Shown: positions 31,791 to 44,375, counted from the first letter of the stretch. The stretch: DNA of 64,000 nucleotides from Pseudomonas sp. GOM6 (GCF_029537485.1 NZ_JARPUS010000002.1:248001-312000); one strand, 5' to 3'. A program made the numbers and translations. The notes: generated from the letters alone by a model not told the origin.

Positions 31791-33110
31791 ATGAACATCC
31801 TCGAACGACAGCTATTGGCTGCCTTGCAGCCCTGGCGTGACGCGCCCGCCTGGCATATCGCCCTGTCCGGCGGCCTGGACTCCAGTGTGTTGCTGCATCT
31901 GCTGGTGCGCCTGCGCGAGCAAGAAAGGTTGCCAGCGCTGAAAGCCATCCATGTTCACCATGGACTGCAATCGGCGGCCGACGCCTGGCCGGCGCATTGT
32001 CGGGAGCTGTGTGATCGCCTGGGCGTGCCGCTGCAGGTCGAGTTCGTGCAGGTGGCCGCCAGCGCGAGCCTTGAGCGGGCAGCTCGGGAGGCGCGCTATG
32101 CGGCGTGCGCGCGCAGGCTGGGCGTTGGCGAGCTGCTGCTTACTGCGCAGCACCGTGACGATCAGGCCGAGACGCTATTTTTTCGTCTGCTGCGAGGCGC
32201 CGGTGTGCGTGGCTTGGCGGGCATGCCTATTGCTCGGCCTCTGGGCAACGGGCAGCTGGTGCGTCCGCTGCTTGGGGTGGCGCGCGCCGAGCTGGCGCGT
32301 TACGCCAGCGAGCAGCGGCTGAGTTGGGTGGAGGATCCCTCCAACGCCGACACTGGACTGGCGCGCAATTTTCTGCGCCACGAGATACTGCCGGCGCTTG
32401 CCCGGCAATGGCCGCAGGTAGGCGCCACCCTGGCGCGCACGGCCGGGCAAATGGCCGAGGCCGAACAGCTGCTTGGCGAGCTGGCCGAGCAGGACCTGGT
32501 GCCTGCCCGCAGTGCACACCCTTTCACCTGGCTGGGTTTGCCTTCCCTTGAGCTTGCGCCACTACTTGATCTGTCCGAGGCGCGTCAGCGCAATGCCCTG
32601 CGTCACTGGCTGGCACCGCTGACGCCGATGCCGGACCGCGAGCACTGGGCCGGCTGGTGCGACCTAAGGGACGCCGCAGTTGATGCCGAGCCGATCTGGC
32701 GGCTCGGCCAGGGAGAGCTAAGGCGTGCCGACGGGCGGTTGTGGTGGCTGGCCGACGAGTGGCTGCAGAGCCCTTTACCGCCCCCGCCCTGGCTTGATCC
32801 GCAAGCGGCGCTGGCACTGCCGGGCAATGGTGCAGCGCAATTGCTGGGACAACCGCCCTTGGGTGAATTGGCGCTGCGCTACCGCCAGGGTGGGGAGCAA
32901 ATGATTGTGCCGGGGCGCGGGCGGCGCGACCTAAAGCGTCTGCTCAATGAGTCCGGCTTGCCGGCATTCGTGCGTGGCCGCGTGCCCTTGCTGTACCGCG
33001 ACTCGGAGCTGGTTGCGGTCGCGGGTGTCGAGGGGCTGGACGGTCCGCGCTCGGGAGAGTGGCGCCTGCACTGGTACCCTCCGACCGGCGTACAAGGTTT
33101 GAGCTGCTAG
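31791..33110 (+). CDS. tilS: tRNA(Ile)-lysidine synthetase
   Basis: A 439-residue N-type ATP pyrophosphatase that turns C34 of tRNA-Ile(CAU) into lysidine so that it reads AUA. The PP-loop SGGLDSSVL is at residues 25-33; TAQHRDDQAETLFFRLLRG and the ENPSN-like VEDPSNAD region follow, then the C-terminal tRNA-binding domains. It begins 10 bases after the accA terminator, with a weak ribosome site. Confidence 0.94.
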   Translation: MNILERQLLAALQPWRDAPAWHIALSGGLDSSVLLHLLVRLREQERLPALKAIHVHHGLQSAADAWPAHCRELCDRLGVPLQVEFVQVAASASLERAAREARYAACARRLGVGELLLTAQHRDDQAETLFFRLLRGAGVRGLAGMPIARPLGNGQLVRPLLGVARAELARYASEQRLSWVEDPSNADTGLARNFLRHEILPALARQWPQVGATLARTAGQMAEAEQLLGELAEQDLVPARSAHPFTWLGLPSLELAPLLDLSEARQRNALRHWLAPLTPMPDREHWAGWCDLRDAAVDAEPIWRLGQGELRRADGRLWWLADEWLQSPLPPPPWLDPQAALALPGNGAAQLLGQPPLGELALRYRQGGEQMIVPGRGRRDLKRLLNESGLPAFVRGRVPLLYRDSELVAVAGVEGLDGPRSGEWRLHWYPPTGVQGLSC

Positions 33111-33124
33111 ACCCTTTCGCGTAG

Positions 33125-35749
<2,625 letters not shown>

Positions 35750-35813
35750 ACGAGCAGTTCTCCGGTAAAGTGCGCGCCCGTTGGCCGTGACCGGCAGGCA
35801 TCCTCTCTCGTGA

Positions 35814-37124
<1,311 letters not shown>

Positions 37125-37136
37125 GCCGGGAATGGT

Positions 37137-37163
37137 AAAAGGGCAGCGCAAGCTGCCCTTTTT
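37137..37163 (+). terminator. Terminator after eno
   Basis: AAAAGGGCAGC, a GCAA tetraloop, GCTGCCC and a run of five T. The next gene, ftsB, begins only 20 bases later, so it needs its own promoter or read-through. Confidence 0.88.
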
Positions 37164-37183
37164 GTATGGATACCCTGAACAAC

Positions 37184-37465
37184 ATGTCAAAGGCGCCTTA
37201 CTGGCTGTTCGTTGCGCTCATTCTGGTTCTTGCCGGTTTGCAGTATCGTCTGTGGGTGGGCGAGGGTAGCCTGGCCCAGGTCAGCGAACTGAAGCAGCAG
37301 ATTGCCGAGCAGCAAGGCGAGAATGAGCGCCTGCTCGAGCGTAACCGTATCCTTGAGGCTGAAGTGGTCGAGCTGAAGAAGGGTATGGAAACGGTCGAAG
37401 AGCGTGCTCGTCATGAGCTGGGCATGGTCAAAGAGGGCGAAACCCTCTATCAGCTCGCCGAATGA
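37184..37465 (+). CDS. ftsB: Cell division protein FtsB
   Basis: A 93-residue bitopic membrane protein of the divisome, partner of FtsL and FtsQ. A short cytoplasmic N terminus is followed by a membrane segment (about 5-21, YWLFVALILVLAGLQ) and a periplasmic coiled coil (about 30-70, with leucine heptads). The C-terminal ARHELGMVKEGETLY is a family hallmark. ATG 37184 gives the usual length; ATG 37166 would add six residues and neither has a clear ribosome site. Overlaps ispD by 4 bases. Confidence 0.94.
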   Translation: MSKAPYWLFVALILVLAGLQYRLWVGEGSLAQVSELKQQIAEQQGENERLLERNRILEAEVVELKKGMETVEERARHELGMVKEGETLYQLAE

Positions 37466-38172
37466 ACCCTAGTCCTATTCCTTCGTTCTGGGTGGTGATT
37501 CCCGCCGCCGGCATCGGCTCGCGCATGCGTGCCGACCGTCCCAAGCAGTATCTGCAGCTGGCCGGCAAAACCATCCTCGAACACACCCTCGATTGTTTTC
37601 TCGAGCATCCGCAGCTCAAGGGCCTGGTTCTGAGCCTGGCGGCGGACGATCCGTTCTGGCCAACCCTGCCGGGCGCAGCCGACCCAAGGGTGCAGCGCGC
37701 CGACGGCGGGGCGGAGCGTGCCGACTCGGTGCTGGCCGGCCTGCTGCGCCTGCTGGAGTTGGGCGCGCAGCCGGACGATTGGGTGCTGGTGCATGATGCG
37801 GCACGGCCCAATCTGGCCGCCGAAGACCTGGACAAGCTGCTGCAGGAGCTGGCCGACGACCCGGTCGGCGGCCTGCTGGCCGTGCCGGCGCGCGACACCC
37901 TCAAGCGCGTCGGGGCGGACGGACGTGTCGCCGAAACTGTGGATCGCAGAGTGATCTGGCAGGCTTATACACCGCAGATGTTCCGTTTCGCCGCCTTGCA
38001 TCAGGCCCTGGCCGATGCGCTGGTAGCGGGCGTGGCGATCACCGACGAGGCCTCCGCCCTGGAGTGGTCCGGGCAGTCGCCGAAGCTGGTGGAGGGGCGG
38101 GCGGACAACCTGAAGATCACCCGCCCCGAAGACCTGGAGTGGCTGCGCCAGCGCTGGACGCACAAACACTGA
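37462..38172 (+). CDS. ispD: 2-C-methyl-D-erythritol 4-phosphate cytidylyltransferase
   Basis: A 236-residue nucleotidyltransferase of the MEP pathway, CTP plus MEP to CDP-ME. The CTP-binding motif is PAAGIGSRMRADRPKQYL (14-31); VLVHDAARPNL and the C-terminal KITRPEDLEWL are also seen. ATGA overlap with ftsB. The related ispF gene, which lies a few genes downstream in P. aeruginosa as I recall, is absent here: a REP doublet and a minus-strand chemoreceptor gene follow. Confidence 0.96.
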   Translation: MNPSPIPSFWVVIPAAGIGSRMRADRPKQYLQLAGKTILEHTLDCFLEHPQLKGLVLSLAADDPFWPTLPGAADPRVQRADGGAERADSVLAGLLRLLELGAQPDDWVLVHDAARPNLAAEDLDKLLQELADDPVGGLLAVPARDTLKRVGADGRVAETVDRRVIWQAYTPQMFRFAALHQALADALVAGVAITDEASALEWSGQSPKLVEGRADNLKITRPEDLEWLRQRWTHKH

Positions 38173-38179
38173 CCGCGGT

Positions 38180-38235
38180 GTAGCCCGGACTTCAGTCCGG
38201 GATTTCGCCGTTTCCCGGACTGAAGTCCGGGCTAC
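38180..38235. repeat. REP doublet (REPIN/BIME-like), family 1
   Basis: Two perfect inverted 23-base arms (38180-38202 and 38213-38235) are separated by 10 bases. Each arm starts with GTAG at its outer end and contains its own CCCGGACT..AGTCCGGG palindrome. GTAG-headed palindromes in inverted pairs are the hallmark of RAYT-mobilised REP doublets in Pseudomonas. It lies 8 bases after ispD. It may also act as a bidirectional transcription or mRNA-decay barrier. Confidence 0.85.
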
Positions 38236-38247
38236 CCTGGTGTCAGC

Positions 38248-38292
38248 GGCAGAGCGAGCCCTGTTTGCGGAGCTCCGCAGCTCGCTTCTGCC
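38248..38292. repeat. Nested inverted repeat downstream of the chemoreceptor gene
   Basis: Outer arms GGCAGAGCGAGC and its one-base-bulged complement enclose a perfect 14-base palindrome, TGCGGAGCTCCGCA, at 38266-38279. It sits between the REP doublet and the end of the mcp gene. There is no T-tract, so terminator function is doubtful. Confidence 0.5.
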
Positions 38293-38328
38293 AAGGCTGG
38301 CGTGGCCGGATACTCTGACGTACTCACC

Positions 38329-40467
38329 TTAGACGCGGAACTGATTAATCAACCGCCGCTGCTGCTCGGCCAGTTTGGTCAGCTCGGCGCTGGCCTGGCT
38401 GGCTTCGTCGGCACCGCCCGCCACTTCGGCGGCTACCTGGCCGATGTTGGTGACGTTGCGGTTGATGTCCTCGGCCACCGCGCTCTGCTCCTCGGCGGCG
38501 CTGGCGATCTGGGTGTTCATGTCGTTGATCACCGACACTGCCTGGGTGATGTTCTCCAGCGCTTCGGCGGCGATCTGCGCCTGCTGCACGCTGTCGTCGG
38601 TGCGTGTCTGGCTCTGCTCCATCACGCTGACCACCTCGCGGGTGCCATTCTGCAGCTGCTGGATCATGCTCTGGATTTCTTCGGTGGCTTGCTGGGTCTT
38701 CTGCGCCAGGTTGCGCACCTCGTCGGCCACCACGGCGAAGCCTCGGCCCTGTTCTCCTGCGCGGGCGGCCTCGATGGCGGCATTGAGCGCCAGCAGGTTG
38801 GTCTGCTCGGCGATGCCACGAATCGCTACCAGAATGGCGTTGATGTTCTCGCTGTCTTTGGCCAGGGTCTGCACCACGCCCACGGCGCGGCCAATTTCAC
38901 CGGCGAGGCCGGAGATCGCCTTGGCGGTGTTCTCGACGATGCGCTTGCCGTCGTTGGCCGAGCGGTCGGCATGGCTTGCGGCTTCGGCTGCCTGGGTGGC
39001 GTTGCGCGCCACATCCTGGGCGGTGGCGCTCATTTCCTGCACTGCAGTGGCGACCTGGTCAATCTCGGCCATCTGCCGTTGCACGCCCTGGTTGGTACGG
39101 ATGGCAATGTCGGCGGTGTATTCGGAGGAGTCGCTGACTTTCTGCACTGAGGTAACCACGTCGCGGATCATGCCCTGCAGCTTGTTGAGGAAGGTGTTGA
39201 AGCCGCCGGCGATCTGCCCCAGTTCGTCGGCGCGATCGACCTGCAGGCGTACGGTGAGATCGCCGTCGCCTTTGGCAATATCGTCGAGCATGCCAACCAT
39301 CTGCCGCAGGGGGCGGGCGATGCCGTAGCCAACGAACCAGATCACCAGCAGGCCTAGGGCGGCCACCAGCAGGCCAACCAATGTCATGCCGAAAGTATCC
39401 TGGTTGGCCTGCTCGGTCAGCTCACCCTGCAGCTGGCGCAGTTCGGCCATGACGGCCTGGGTGGGTAACTCGATGGCCAGAGCCCAGCGTGTTTCGGTGC
39501 CGGCCACGCGAAACTGCTGGATCAGCTGGATCTGCTGGCTCTGCTCATCCAGCCGCAGGATGGGATCTTCACTGCCGCTCTGCTGCAATTGCTGCAGCAA
39601 TTGGCTATCGACTGCCTTTTCCGCAGGCTGGTTAACCAGGCTGGCGTCCTTGGTGGCGGCGATCAGGCTGCCATTGGCGGAGATCAGCGCCAGTTCGCCG
39701 GCCCCGCCATAGAGTTGCTGTTTGGCCTGGTTGAGCAGCGCCTGGATAAAGTCCAGAGCCAAGTCGTTGCCGACAACCCCCTTGAACTGGCCGTCGACCA
39801 TGATGGGGGCGTTGAAGGACGCGACCAGCACTTGCTTGCCACCGAAGTCGTAAGAGGCCGGGTCGATCACGCAGGGCTTGCCGGTTTCCTTCGGGCACAG
39901 GTAGTACTCGCCGGTGCGCACGCCCGTTGGCTGGCGTTCCTGGCTTTCCATCTGCTCAAGGGTCAGGGCCTCACGCTTGAACTGACCACCGTCGCGATAC
40001 CACCAGGGCATGAAGCGGCCCGAGGCGTCGTAGCCGATATCCTGCTGGCCGGCATAGAGGTCGTCATCCTGATCGAACGCATTGGCTTCCCAGCCGATAT
40101 ACAGGTCGATCAAGTCCGGGTTGTCCTTCAGATATTCACCGAGCAGCGCACTCAGTTCTTCCCGGCTGGTGCCTAGTACGGTGCCGTCAGGCAGGGTTTG
40201 GCCGATACGGCTGTTCAGCGTGGCGATGGACTGGGCCAGCAGCATGGGCTGTTCGAACTTGCGCTGCAGTTCACCAACCTGGGCATTGGCCATGGCCTGC
40301 AGGCGCTGATTGATGGTGTTCTGCAGCAGTTCCTGGGTGCGTTGCTGCACCAGTGCCTGGGTGCGGGTGTTGGCGAACAGGGCGTATAGCACCAGGGCGA
40401 TGACCACGGCGAGAATGCTCGCTCCGGCCAGGAGAACCACGGAGAACTGAATCGACTTGAAGCGCAT
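38329..40467 (-). CDS. Methyl-accepting chemotaxis protein with dCACHE sensor
   Basis: A 712-residue chemoreceptor. Membrane segment 1 (8-31), a periplasmic dCACHE-type domain (about 35-355), membrane segment 2 (360-382), HAMP (384-437), then the cytoplasmic signalling coiled coil with the invariant tip [20 protein letters not shown] (554-573). The sensor has [16 protein letters not shown] (146-161) and NDLALD (234-239), at positions where dCACHE domains place ligand-binding residues. The pattern resembles receptors for amines or amino acids, but the ligand cannot be called. No C-terminal CheR-tethering pentapeptide. Start ATG 40467 with GGAG upstream. No other chemotaxis genes nearby. Confidence 0.93.
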   Translation of the reverse strand: MRFKSIQFSVVLLAGASILAVVIALVLYALFANTRTQALVQQRTQELLQNTINQRLQAMANAQVGELQRKFEQPMLLAQSIATLNSRIGQTLPDGTVLGTSREELSALLGEYLKDNPDLIDLYIGWEANAFDQDDDLYAGQQDIGYDASGRFMPWWYRDGGQFKREALTLEQMESQERQPTGVRTGEYYLCPKETGKPCVIDPASYDFGGKQVLVASFNAPIMVDGQFKGVVGNDLALDFIQALLNQAKQQLYGGAGELALISANGSLIAATKDASLVNQPAEKAVDSQLLQQLQQSGSEDPILRLDEQSQQIQLIQQFRVAGTETRWALAIELPTQAVMAELRQLQGELTEQANQDTFGMTLVGLLVAALGLLVIWFVGYGIARPLRQMVGMLDDIAKGDGDLTVRLQVDRADELGQIAGGFNTFLNKLQGMIRDVVTSVQKVSDSSEYTADIAIRTNQGVQRQMAEIDQVATAVQEMSATAQDVARNATQAAEAASHADRSANDGKRIVENTAKAISGLAGEIGRAVGVVQTLAKDSENINAILVAIRGIAEQTNLLALNAAIEAARAGEQGRGFAVVADEVRNLAQKTQQATEEIQSMIQQLQNGTREVVSVMEQSQTRTDDSVQQAQIAAEALENITQAVSVINDMNTQIASAAEEQSAVAEDINRNVTNIGQVAAEVAGGADEASQASAELTKLAEQQRRLINQFRV

Positions 40468-40643
40468 AGAGACTCCACAACATTGGGTTGTGCCTGTCCC
40501 TGGCTTATCGGCCGACACATGCCAAAGCATGAGCCGACCTCTGCAACTAGCAAAGTTGCCCGAGGGTCATAGTGCAAGTGGGGCGTTGCTCTGCGTCTGA
40601 GGGCGCCCTAGCATACGGCGCTTGTCTTACCCGGAGATTCGTT
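40468..40643. other. Divergent promoter gap between mcp and the M48 lipoprotein gene
   Basis: No gene is seen in these 176 bases. Both flanking genes are transcribed outward, so both promoters should lie here. No clear sigma-70 or FliA-type motif was recognised by eye. Confidence 0.4.
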
Positions 40644-41459
40644 ATGTACAGCCTGTTTCGCCTGACAGCCCTGGCCGGTCTTTCCCTGCTCACGGCCTGT
40701 CAGGCTGTGAATACCACGAGCGGTGGCGCGGTGGGTGTGGAGCGTAAGCAGTACATGTTCAGCATGCTCTCCGCCCAGGAAGTAGACAAAATGTACGCCC
40801 AGGCCTATCAGCAGACTCTCAGCGAGGCGTCGAGCAAAGGCGTGCTGGACAAGAGCAGCCAGAATGCCCGGCGCGTGCAGGCCATCGCCAAGCGCCTGAT
40901 CGCTCAGGCCCCGGTGTTCCGGGCGGATGCCGCGCAGTGGGACTGGCAGGTCAACCTGATCGACAGCCCCGAGCTGAATGCCAACTGTGGACCTGGCGGC
41001 AAGATCATTGTCTATAGCGGGCTGATCGAGCAGTTGCAGCTCAGCGACGCCGAGCTGGCCGCGGTGATGGGCCATGAGATCGCCCATGCCTTGCGCGAAC
41101 ACAGCCGCGAGGCCATGTCCAAGGCCTACGGTACGCAGATGGCCACTCAGCTTGGCTCGGCATTGCTGGGGCTGGGGGAGGCCGGTAAGCAGATGGCGGA
41201 TACCGGGGTGGAGTACCTGATGACTCTGCCGAATAGTCGTTCCAATGAAAACGAGGCGGACATCATCGGTCTGGAGCTGTCGGCGCGCGCCGGCTATGAC
41301 CCGAATGCGGCGATCAGCCTGTGGCAGAAAATGAGCCGGGCCGGCGGTGGTGCGCCGCCGGAGTTCATGAGCACTCACCCGTCTTCCAGCTCGCGTATAG
41401 CGGCGCTGCAGGCGGCAATTCCGAAGGTAATGCCGCTCTATCAGCAGGCTCAGAAATAA
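40644..41459 (+). CDS. M48-family metalloprotease lipoprotein, LoiP/YggG-like
   Basis: A 271-residue predicted lipoprotein. The signal peptide ends in a lipobox, SLLTAC, with the lipidated cysteine at 20. The zinc motif HEIAH lies in VMGHEIAHALREHSREAM (about 141-158), and the third ligand is in NENEADIIGLEL (about 199-210). This is the LoiP/BepA type of envelope quality-control protease. Start ATG 40644, with CGGAGA upstream; an earlier in-frame start would bury the signal peptide. It converges on the SnoaL-like gene over a shared terminator. Confidence 0.9.
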   Translation: MYSLFRLTALAGLSLLTACQAVNTTSGGAVGVERKQYMFSMLSAQEVDKMYAQAYQQTLSEASSKGVLDKSSQNARRVQAIAKRLIAQAPVFRADAAQWDWQVNLIDSPELNANCGPGGKIIVYSGLIEQLQLSDAELAAVMGHEIAHALREHSREAMSKAYGTQMATQLGSALLGLGEAGKQMADTGVEYLMTLPNSRSNENEADIIGLELSARAGYDPNAAISLWQKMSRAGGGAPPEFMSTHPSSSSRIAALQAAIPKVMPLYQQAQK

Positions 41460-41489
41460 TGAAAACGGCGCCAGCAGGCGCCGTTTTCA
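41460..41489. terminator. Bidirectional terminator between convergent genes
   Basis: TGAAAACGGCGCC, an AGCA loop and the exact complement. The A-run on one side and T-run on the other make it work on both strands. It fills the 32-base gap. Confidence 0.9.
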
Positions 41490-41491
41490 TA

Positions 41492-41935
41492 TCAGGGCAG
41501 GGCCTTTTCTGCGTAGGGACGAGTCTCCAGACCCAGTTGGGCGCGGAAACTCTCCATGTCAAACATGGTGCAGATCTCACGAATATCGCCATTTGGTGCC
41601 AGGGTCCAGAAGGCCATGGCCGAAATGCTCAGCACCTTGTCGCTCGGCGGGTAGCCGAGCGCGGGTTTTTCGATGGTGCCGATCAGGGTGCTCCAGGTCA
41701 CCACCTTGTAGCCCTCGGCGATACATTCCTCGACCACGACCTCCATGTCCGGCATGGCGCTGCGGATTTCCTGCACCATCTGGGTAAAGGCTGCGCTACC
41801 CAGCGGGCGGCCGATGAATGAGCTTTTGTAGAGGAAGTCCGCACCGTGCATCTGCTCGGCGAGGGCCAGGCGGCCCTTGTTCCAGGTCAGGTCGATGTGC
41901 TGGCGCACCCGTCTTTTCATTTCGTCCATTGACAT
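41492..41935 (-). CDS. SnoaL/NTF2-like protein (ester cyclase family)
   Basis: A 147-residue protein with the alpha+beta cone fold of the SnoaL-like/NTF2 superfamily: an N-terminal helix with HIDLTWNKGRLALAEQM, a central FTQMVQEIRSAMPDMEVVVEE and late strands SISAMAFWTLAPNGDIREI. Members include polyketide cyclases and many proteins without known activity; no substrate can be named. Start ATG 41935 is fixed by AAAGGAGC upstream. No signal peptide. The gene is single, between convergent loiP-like and co-oriented mneA-like genes. Confidence 0.8.
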   Translation of the reverse strand: MSMDEMKRRVRQHIDLTWNKGRLALAEQMHGADFLYKSSFIGRPLGSAAFTQMVQEIRSAMPDMEVVVEECIAEGYKVVTWSTLIGTIEKPALGYPPSDKVLSISAMAFWTLAPNGDIREICTMFDMESFRAQLGLETRPYAEKALP

Positions 41936-42041
41936 GTACTGCTCCTTTAGCGGGATTGTGCAATCCGTTGCACAGAATACCAGCGCTGAGACCTGTTTCA
42001 GCCTCTGTTCGTGAAACCGTTCATGCAAGCGCTGACTGCAG

Positions 42042-42623
42042 CTATGCGCCCAAACCCAGTGCCTGGCAGGCCGCGTAGATGGCCAGGGCGGCGAAAGCCA
42101 GGGCCGCCAGGCGACGAATGAGCGTCAGCGGCAGACGATCGGCGGCGAAGTGGCTGGCCAGTACCACGGGGACGTTGGCAATCAGCATGCCCAGGGTCGT
42201 GCCAATCACCACCAGTACAAAATCAGGGTACTGGGCGGCCAGCATCACAGTGGCGACCTGGGTCTTGTCGCCCATTTCGGCGAGGAAGAAGGCGACCAGG
42301 GTGGTGAGGAAGGGGCCGAACCGCTTGAGGTTGGACTCTTCGTCATCGTCGAGTTTGTCCGGAACCAGCGTCCACAGCGCGACAGCAGCGAAGCTGGCGG
42401 CGAGAATCCAGCTCAGGGTGCTGGGGGAGAAGAATCCGGCAACCCAGTTGCCTACCGCGCCTGCGGCGAAGTGGTTGGCCAAGGTGGCGACGACTATGCC
42501 CCAGATGATTGGCCAGGGGCGGCGAAAGCGGGCAGCGAGCAACAGCGCGAGCAGCTGCGTTTTGTCGCCGATTTCGGCGAGGGCCACGATACCGGTGGGG
42601 ACGAGCAGGGATTCAAGCATCAT
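42042..42623 (-). CDS. mneA: UPF0016/GDT1-family manganese exporter
   Basis: A 193-residue six-helix membrane protein. The family motif E-x-G-D-K-T occurs twice, at 17-22 and 116-121, in inverted-topology halves separated by an acidic cytoplasmic loop (DKLDDDEES). Bacterial homologues (Vibrio MneA) export Mn2+; the human relative is TMEM165. A yybP-ykoY-like Mn riboswitch lies directly upstream, which supports Mn export here. GTAGGAA is the ribosome site; two ATG codons are in tandem, the first is used. Confidence 0.92.
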   Translation of the reverse strand: MMLESLLVPTGIVALAEIGDKTQLLALLLAARFRRPWPIIWGIVVATLANHFAAGAVGNWVAGFFSPSTLSWILAASFAAVALWTLVPDKLDDDEESNLKRFGPFLTTLVAFFLAEMGDKTQVATVMLAAQYPDFVLVVIGTTLGMLIANVPVVLASHFAADRLPLTLIRRLAALAFAALAIYAACQALGLGA

Positions 42624-42642
42624 CAGGCGTTCCTACAGGGGC

Positions 42643-42720
42643 GGGTTTGACGGTTAGCTATGACACGTACGACCTTCCCGCCCCGGGTGAGGTGTGCGTG
42701 TCATAGGTCTTGTCAAACCC
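42643..42720 (-). promoter_or_regulatory. Long hairpin between Mn riboswitch and mneA start
   Basis: GGGTTTGAC (42643-42651) pairs with its complement at 42712-42720, and inside it a 10-base arm at 42658-42667 pairs with 42697-42706. The stem ends about 20 bases before the ATG, just before the ribosome site. Its distal arm shares GGG (42718-42720) with a second hairpin at 42717-42741 (ACCCA.GGCC stem), so the two exclude each other: a plausible expression platform. Confidence 0.55.
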
Positions 42721-42721
42721 A

Positions 42722-42825
42722 GGCCTCTGCGGGCCTTGGGTCGCATGCGCCATGCTCTGTGGAGCAAGTGTGTTGACGCATGCCGGGTGAGCAGGGCGCT
42801 CACGGGAGACTACTCCCCTAGGACG
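42722..42825 (-). ncRNA. yybP-ykoY-like manganese riboswitch
   Basis: On the minus strand the leader has GGGGAGTAG (42810-42818), then a TGAGC/GCTCA hairpin. It continues with GCATGCG, GTCAACACAC and TGCTC-CACA-GAGCA, and the closing CGCATGC. The GGGGAGTAG and GTCAACA.AC-type internal loops are the conserved Mn-binding elements of yybP-ykoY. The gene behind is a UPF0016 Mn exporter, one of the families this riboswitch controls. Boundaries are approximate. Confidence 0.75.
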
Positions 42826-42831
42826 GCGCGC

Positions 42832-42860
42832 ATTGTGCCCAAAGCGTGCCGGTGGGGCAA
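42832..42860 (-). promoter_or_regulatory. Sigma-70 promoter of the riboswitch-mneA unit
   Basis: Minus strand: TTGCCC, a 17-base spacer and CACAAT. Start of transcription would fall near 42825, right at the riboswitch 5' end. The -35 lies 3 bases past the lysP stop, so the promoter abuts the upstream gene. Confidence 0.65.
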
Positions 42861-42862
42861 CC

Positions 42863-44317
42863 TCAGTCTTCGCTGCCGCGCACATCCATGTCGCGGTAGG
42901 AGACGAGTCTGCTGCCATTCTTCAGCCGATAACCCAGCCAGATGACGAGGAACAGCGGCAGGCTGATGTAGGTGGCGACCAGCCCGGCCCAGTCGATGGT
43001 TGTGCCGACGAAGGCCTGGTAGTTCTGCCCCAGGGTGATCAGCAGGCACAGGGCAAAGGCGAACAGGGGGCCGAAGGGGAACAGCTTGGCGCGATAGGGC
43101 AGGTCCTGCAGGCGCCCGCCCTGTGCCTGGTAGCCCTTGCGGAAGCGGTAGTGGGACACGGCGATGCCGAGCCAGGCGATGAAGCCGCACATCCCGGAGG
43201 TATTGAGCAGCCAGGTGTACAGGGTGCTATCACCGACGATAGAAGTGAAAAAGCACAGCGCGCCAACCAGCGTCGTGGCGTAGAGCGCGTTGCGCGGCAC
43301 ACCACTGGCGGACAGGCGAGCGAACAGCCGGGGGGCTTTACCTTGAGTCGCCAGGTTGTAGAGCATGCGGGTCGAGGCGTACATGCCCGAAGTGCCGGCG
43401 GAGAGGATGGCGGTGAGGATCACGGCATTCATCACGCTGGCCGCCGCGGCAAAGCCGGCGCGCTCGAACAGCAGGGTGAAGGGCGACACGCTGATGTCGC
43501 TGGCGTCGTTCTGCAGCAGGCTCGGCTCGTTGTAGGGGATCAGCATGCCGATCACGAAGATCGCCAGGATGTAGAACATCAGGATGCGCCAGAACACCTG
43601 ACGGATGGCGATGGGGATGTTCTTCTTCGGGTTCTCCGACTCGCCGGCGGCGATACCGATCAGCTCGGTGCCCTGGAAGGAGAAGCCGGCGATCATCATC
43701 ACCCCGACCATGGCCTGCAGGCCGCCCACGAACGGCGCTTCACCGGTGGTGAAGTTGCTGAAGCCCGGTGACTCGATGCCGCTCATGATGCCGAAGATGG
43801 TGGCCAGGCCGATGCCGATGAACACGACCACGGTGACTACTTTGATCAGGGCGAACCAGAACTCGCTCTCGCCGAAGCCTTTCACTGAAAACACATTGAG
43901 CAGGAACATCAGGCCGAGGAACAGGGCGCTCCAGTAGATGCCGGGTACATCGGGCAGCCAGAAGCTCATGATCAGCTGCGCTGCGACCAGTTCGGCGGCG
44001 ATGGTCACCGCCCAGTTGTACCAGTAGTTCCAGCCCAGGGCGAAGCCGAAGCCATCGTCGACGAAGCGGCTGCCATAGGTGCTGAACGAGCCGGAAACCG
44101 GGATATGCGCGGCCATCTCGCCGAGGCTGGTCATGAGGAAGTACACCATTACTCCGATCAGCGCGTAGGCCAGCAGGGCGCCGCCGGGGCCGGCACTGGC
44201 GACCGTGGCACCGGAGGCAACGAACAGACCGGTACCGATCGAGCCGCCGATGGCAATCATGTTCAGGTGGCGCGGTTTCAGGACGCGATGCAGATGAGGT
44301 TGGGTGTTTTCGGTCAC
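42863..44317 (-). CDS. lysP: LysP-like amino acid permease (APC superfamily, AAT family)
   Basis: A 484-residue inner-membrane symporter with 12 predicted helices. The N-terminal LNMIAIGGSIGTGLFVASGA (18-37) is the AAT-family substrate/gating segment. Long stretches such as GFGFALGWNYWYNWAVTIA, GFSFQGTELIGIAAGESE and LNTSGMCGFIAWLGIAVSHY follow E. coli LysP closely as I recall it, so lysine is the likely substrate (inference). It is upstream of, and co-oriented with, the Mn exporter gene. Confidence 0.85.
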   Translation of the reverse strand: MTENTQPHLHRVLKPRHLNMIAIGGSIGTGLFVASGATVASAGPGGALLAYALIGVMVYFLMTSLGEMAAHIPVSGSFSTYGSRFVDDGFGFALGWNYWYNWAVTIAAELVAAQLIMSFWLPDVPGIYWSALFLGLMFLLNVFSVKGFGESEFWFALIKVVTVVVFIGIGLATIFGIMSGIESPGFSNFTTGEAPFVGGLQAMVGVMMIAGFSFQGTELIGIAAGESENPKKNIPIAIRQVFWRILMFYILAIFVIGMLIPYNEPSLLQNDASDISVSPFTLLFERAGFAAAASVMNAVILTAILSAGTSGMYASTRMLYNLATQGKAPRLFARLSASGVPRNALYATTLVGALCFFTSIVGDSTLYTWLLNTSGMCGFIAWLGIAVSHYRFRKGYQAQGGRLQDLPYRAKLFPFGPLFAFALCLLITLGQNYQAFVGTTIDWAGLVATYISLPLFLVIWLGYRLKNGSRLVSYRDMDVRGSED

Positions 44318-44375
44318 AAATGGGCTCCAGGGCGTTCGGCTGTGCCGACGCCTGAGTCTGATTCAGGGCGTGTGC

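Noticed and set aside
40572..40643. Upstream in-frame start for the M48 lipoprotein gene
   Set aside because: It would put 24 polar residues before the lipoprotein signal peptide; ATG 40644 has CGGAGA at good distance.
42654..42704. A 16-codon minus-strand frame inside the long hairpin before mneA
   Set aside because: No ribosome site precedes it, and its ends fall in the paired arms, so it is better explained by the hairpin.
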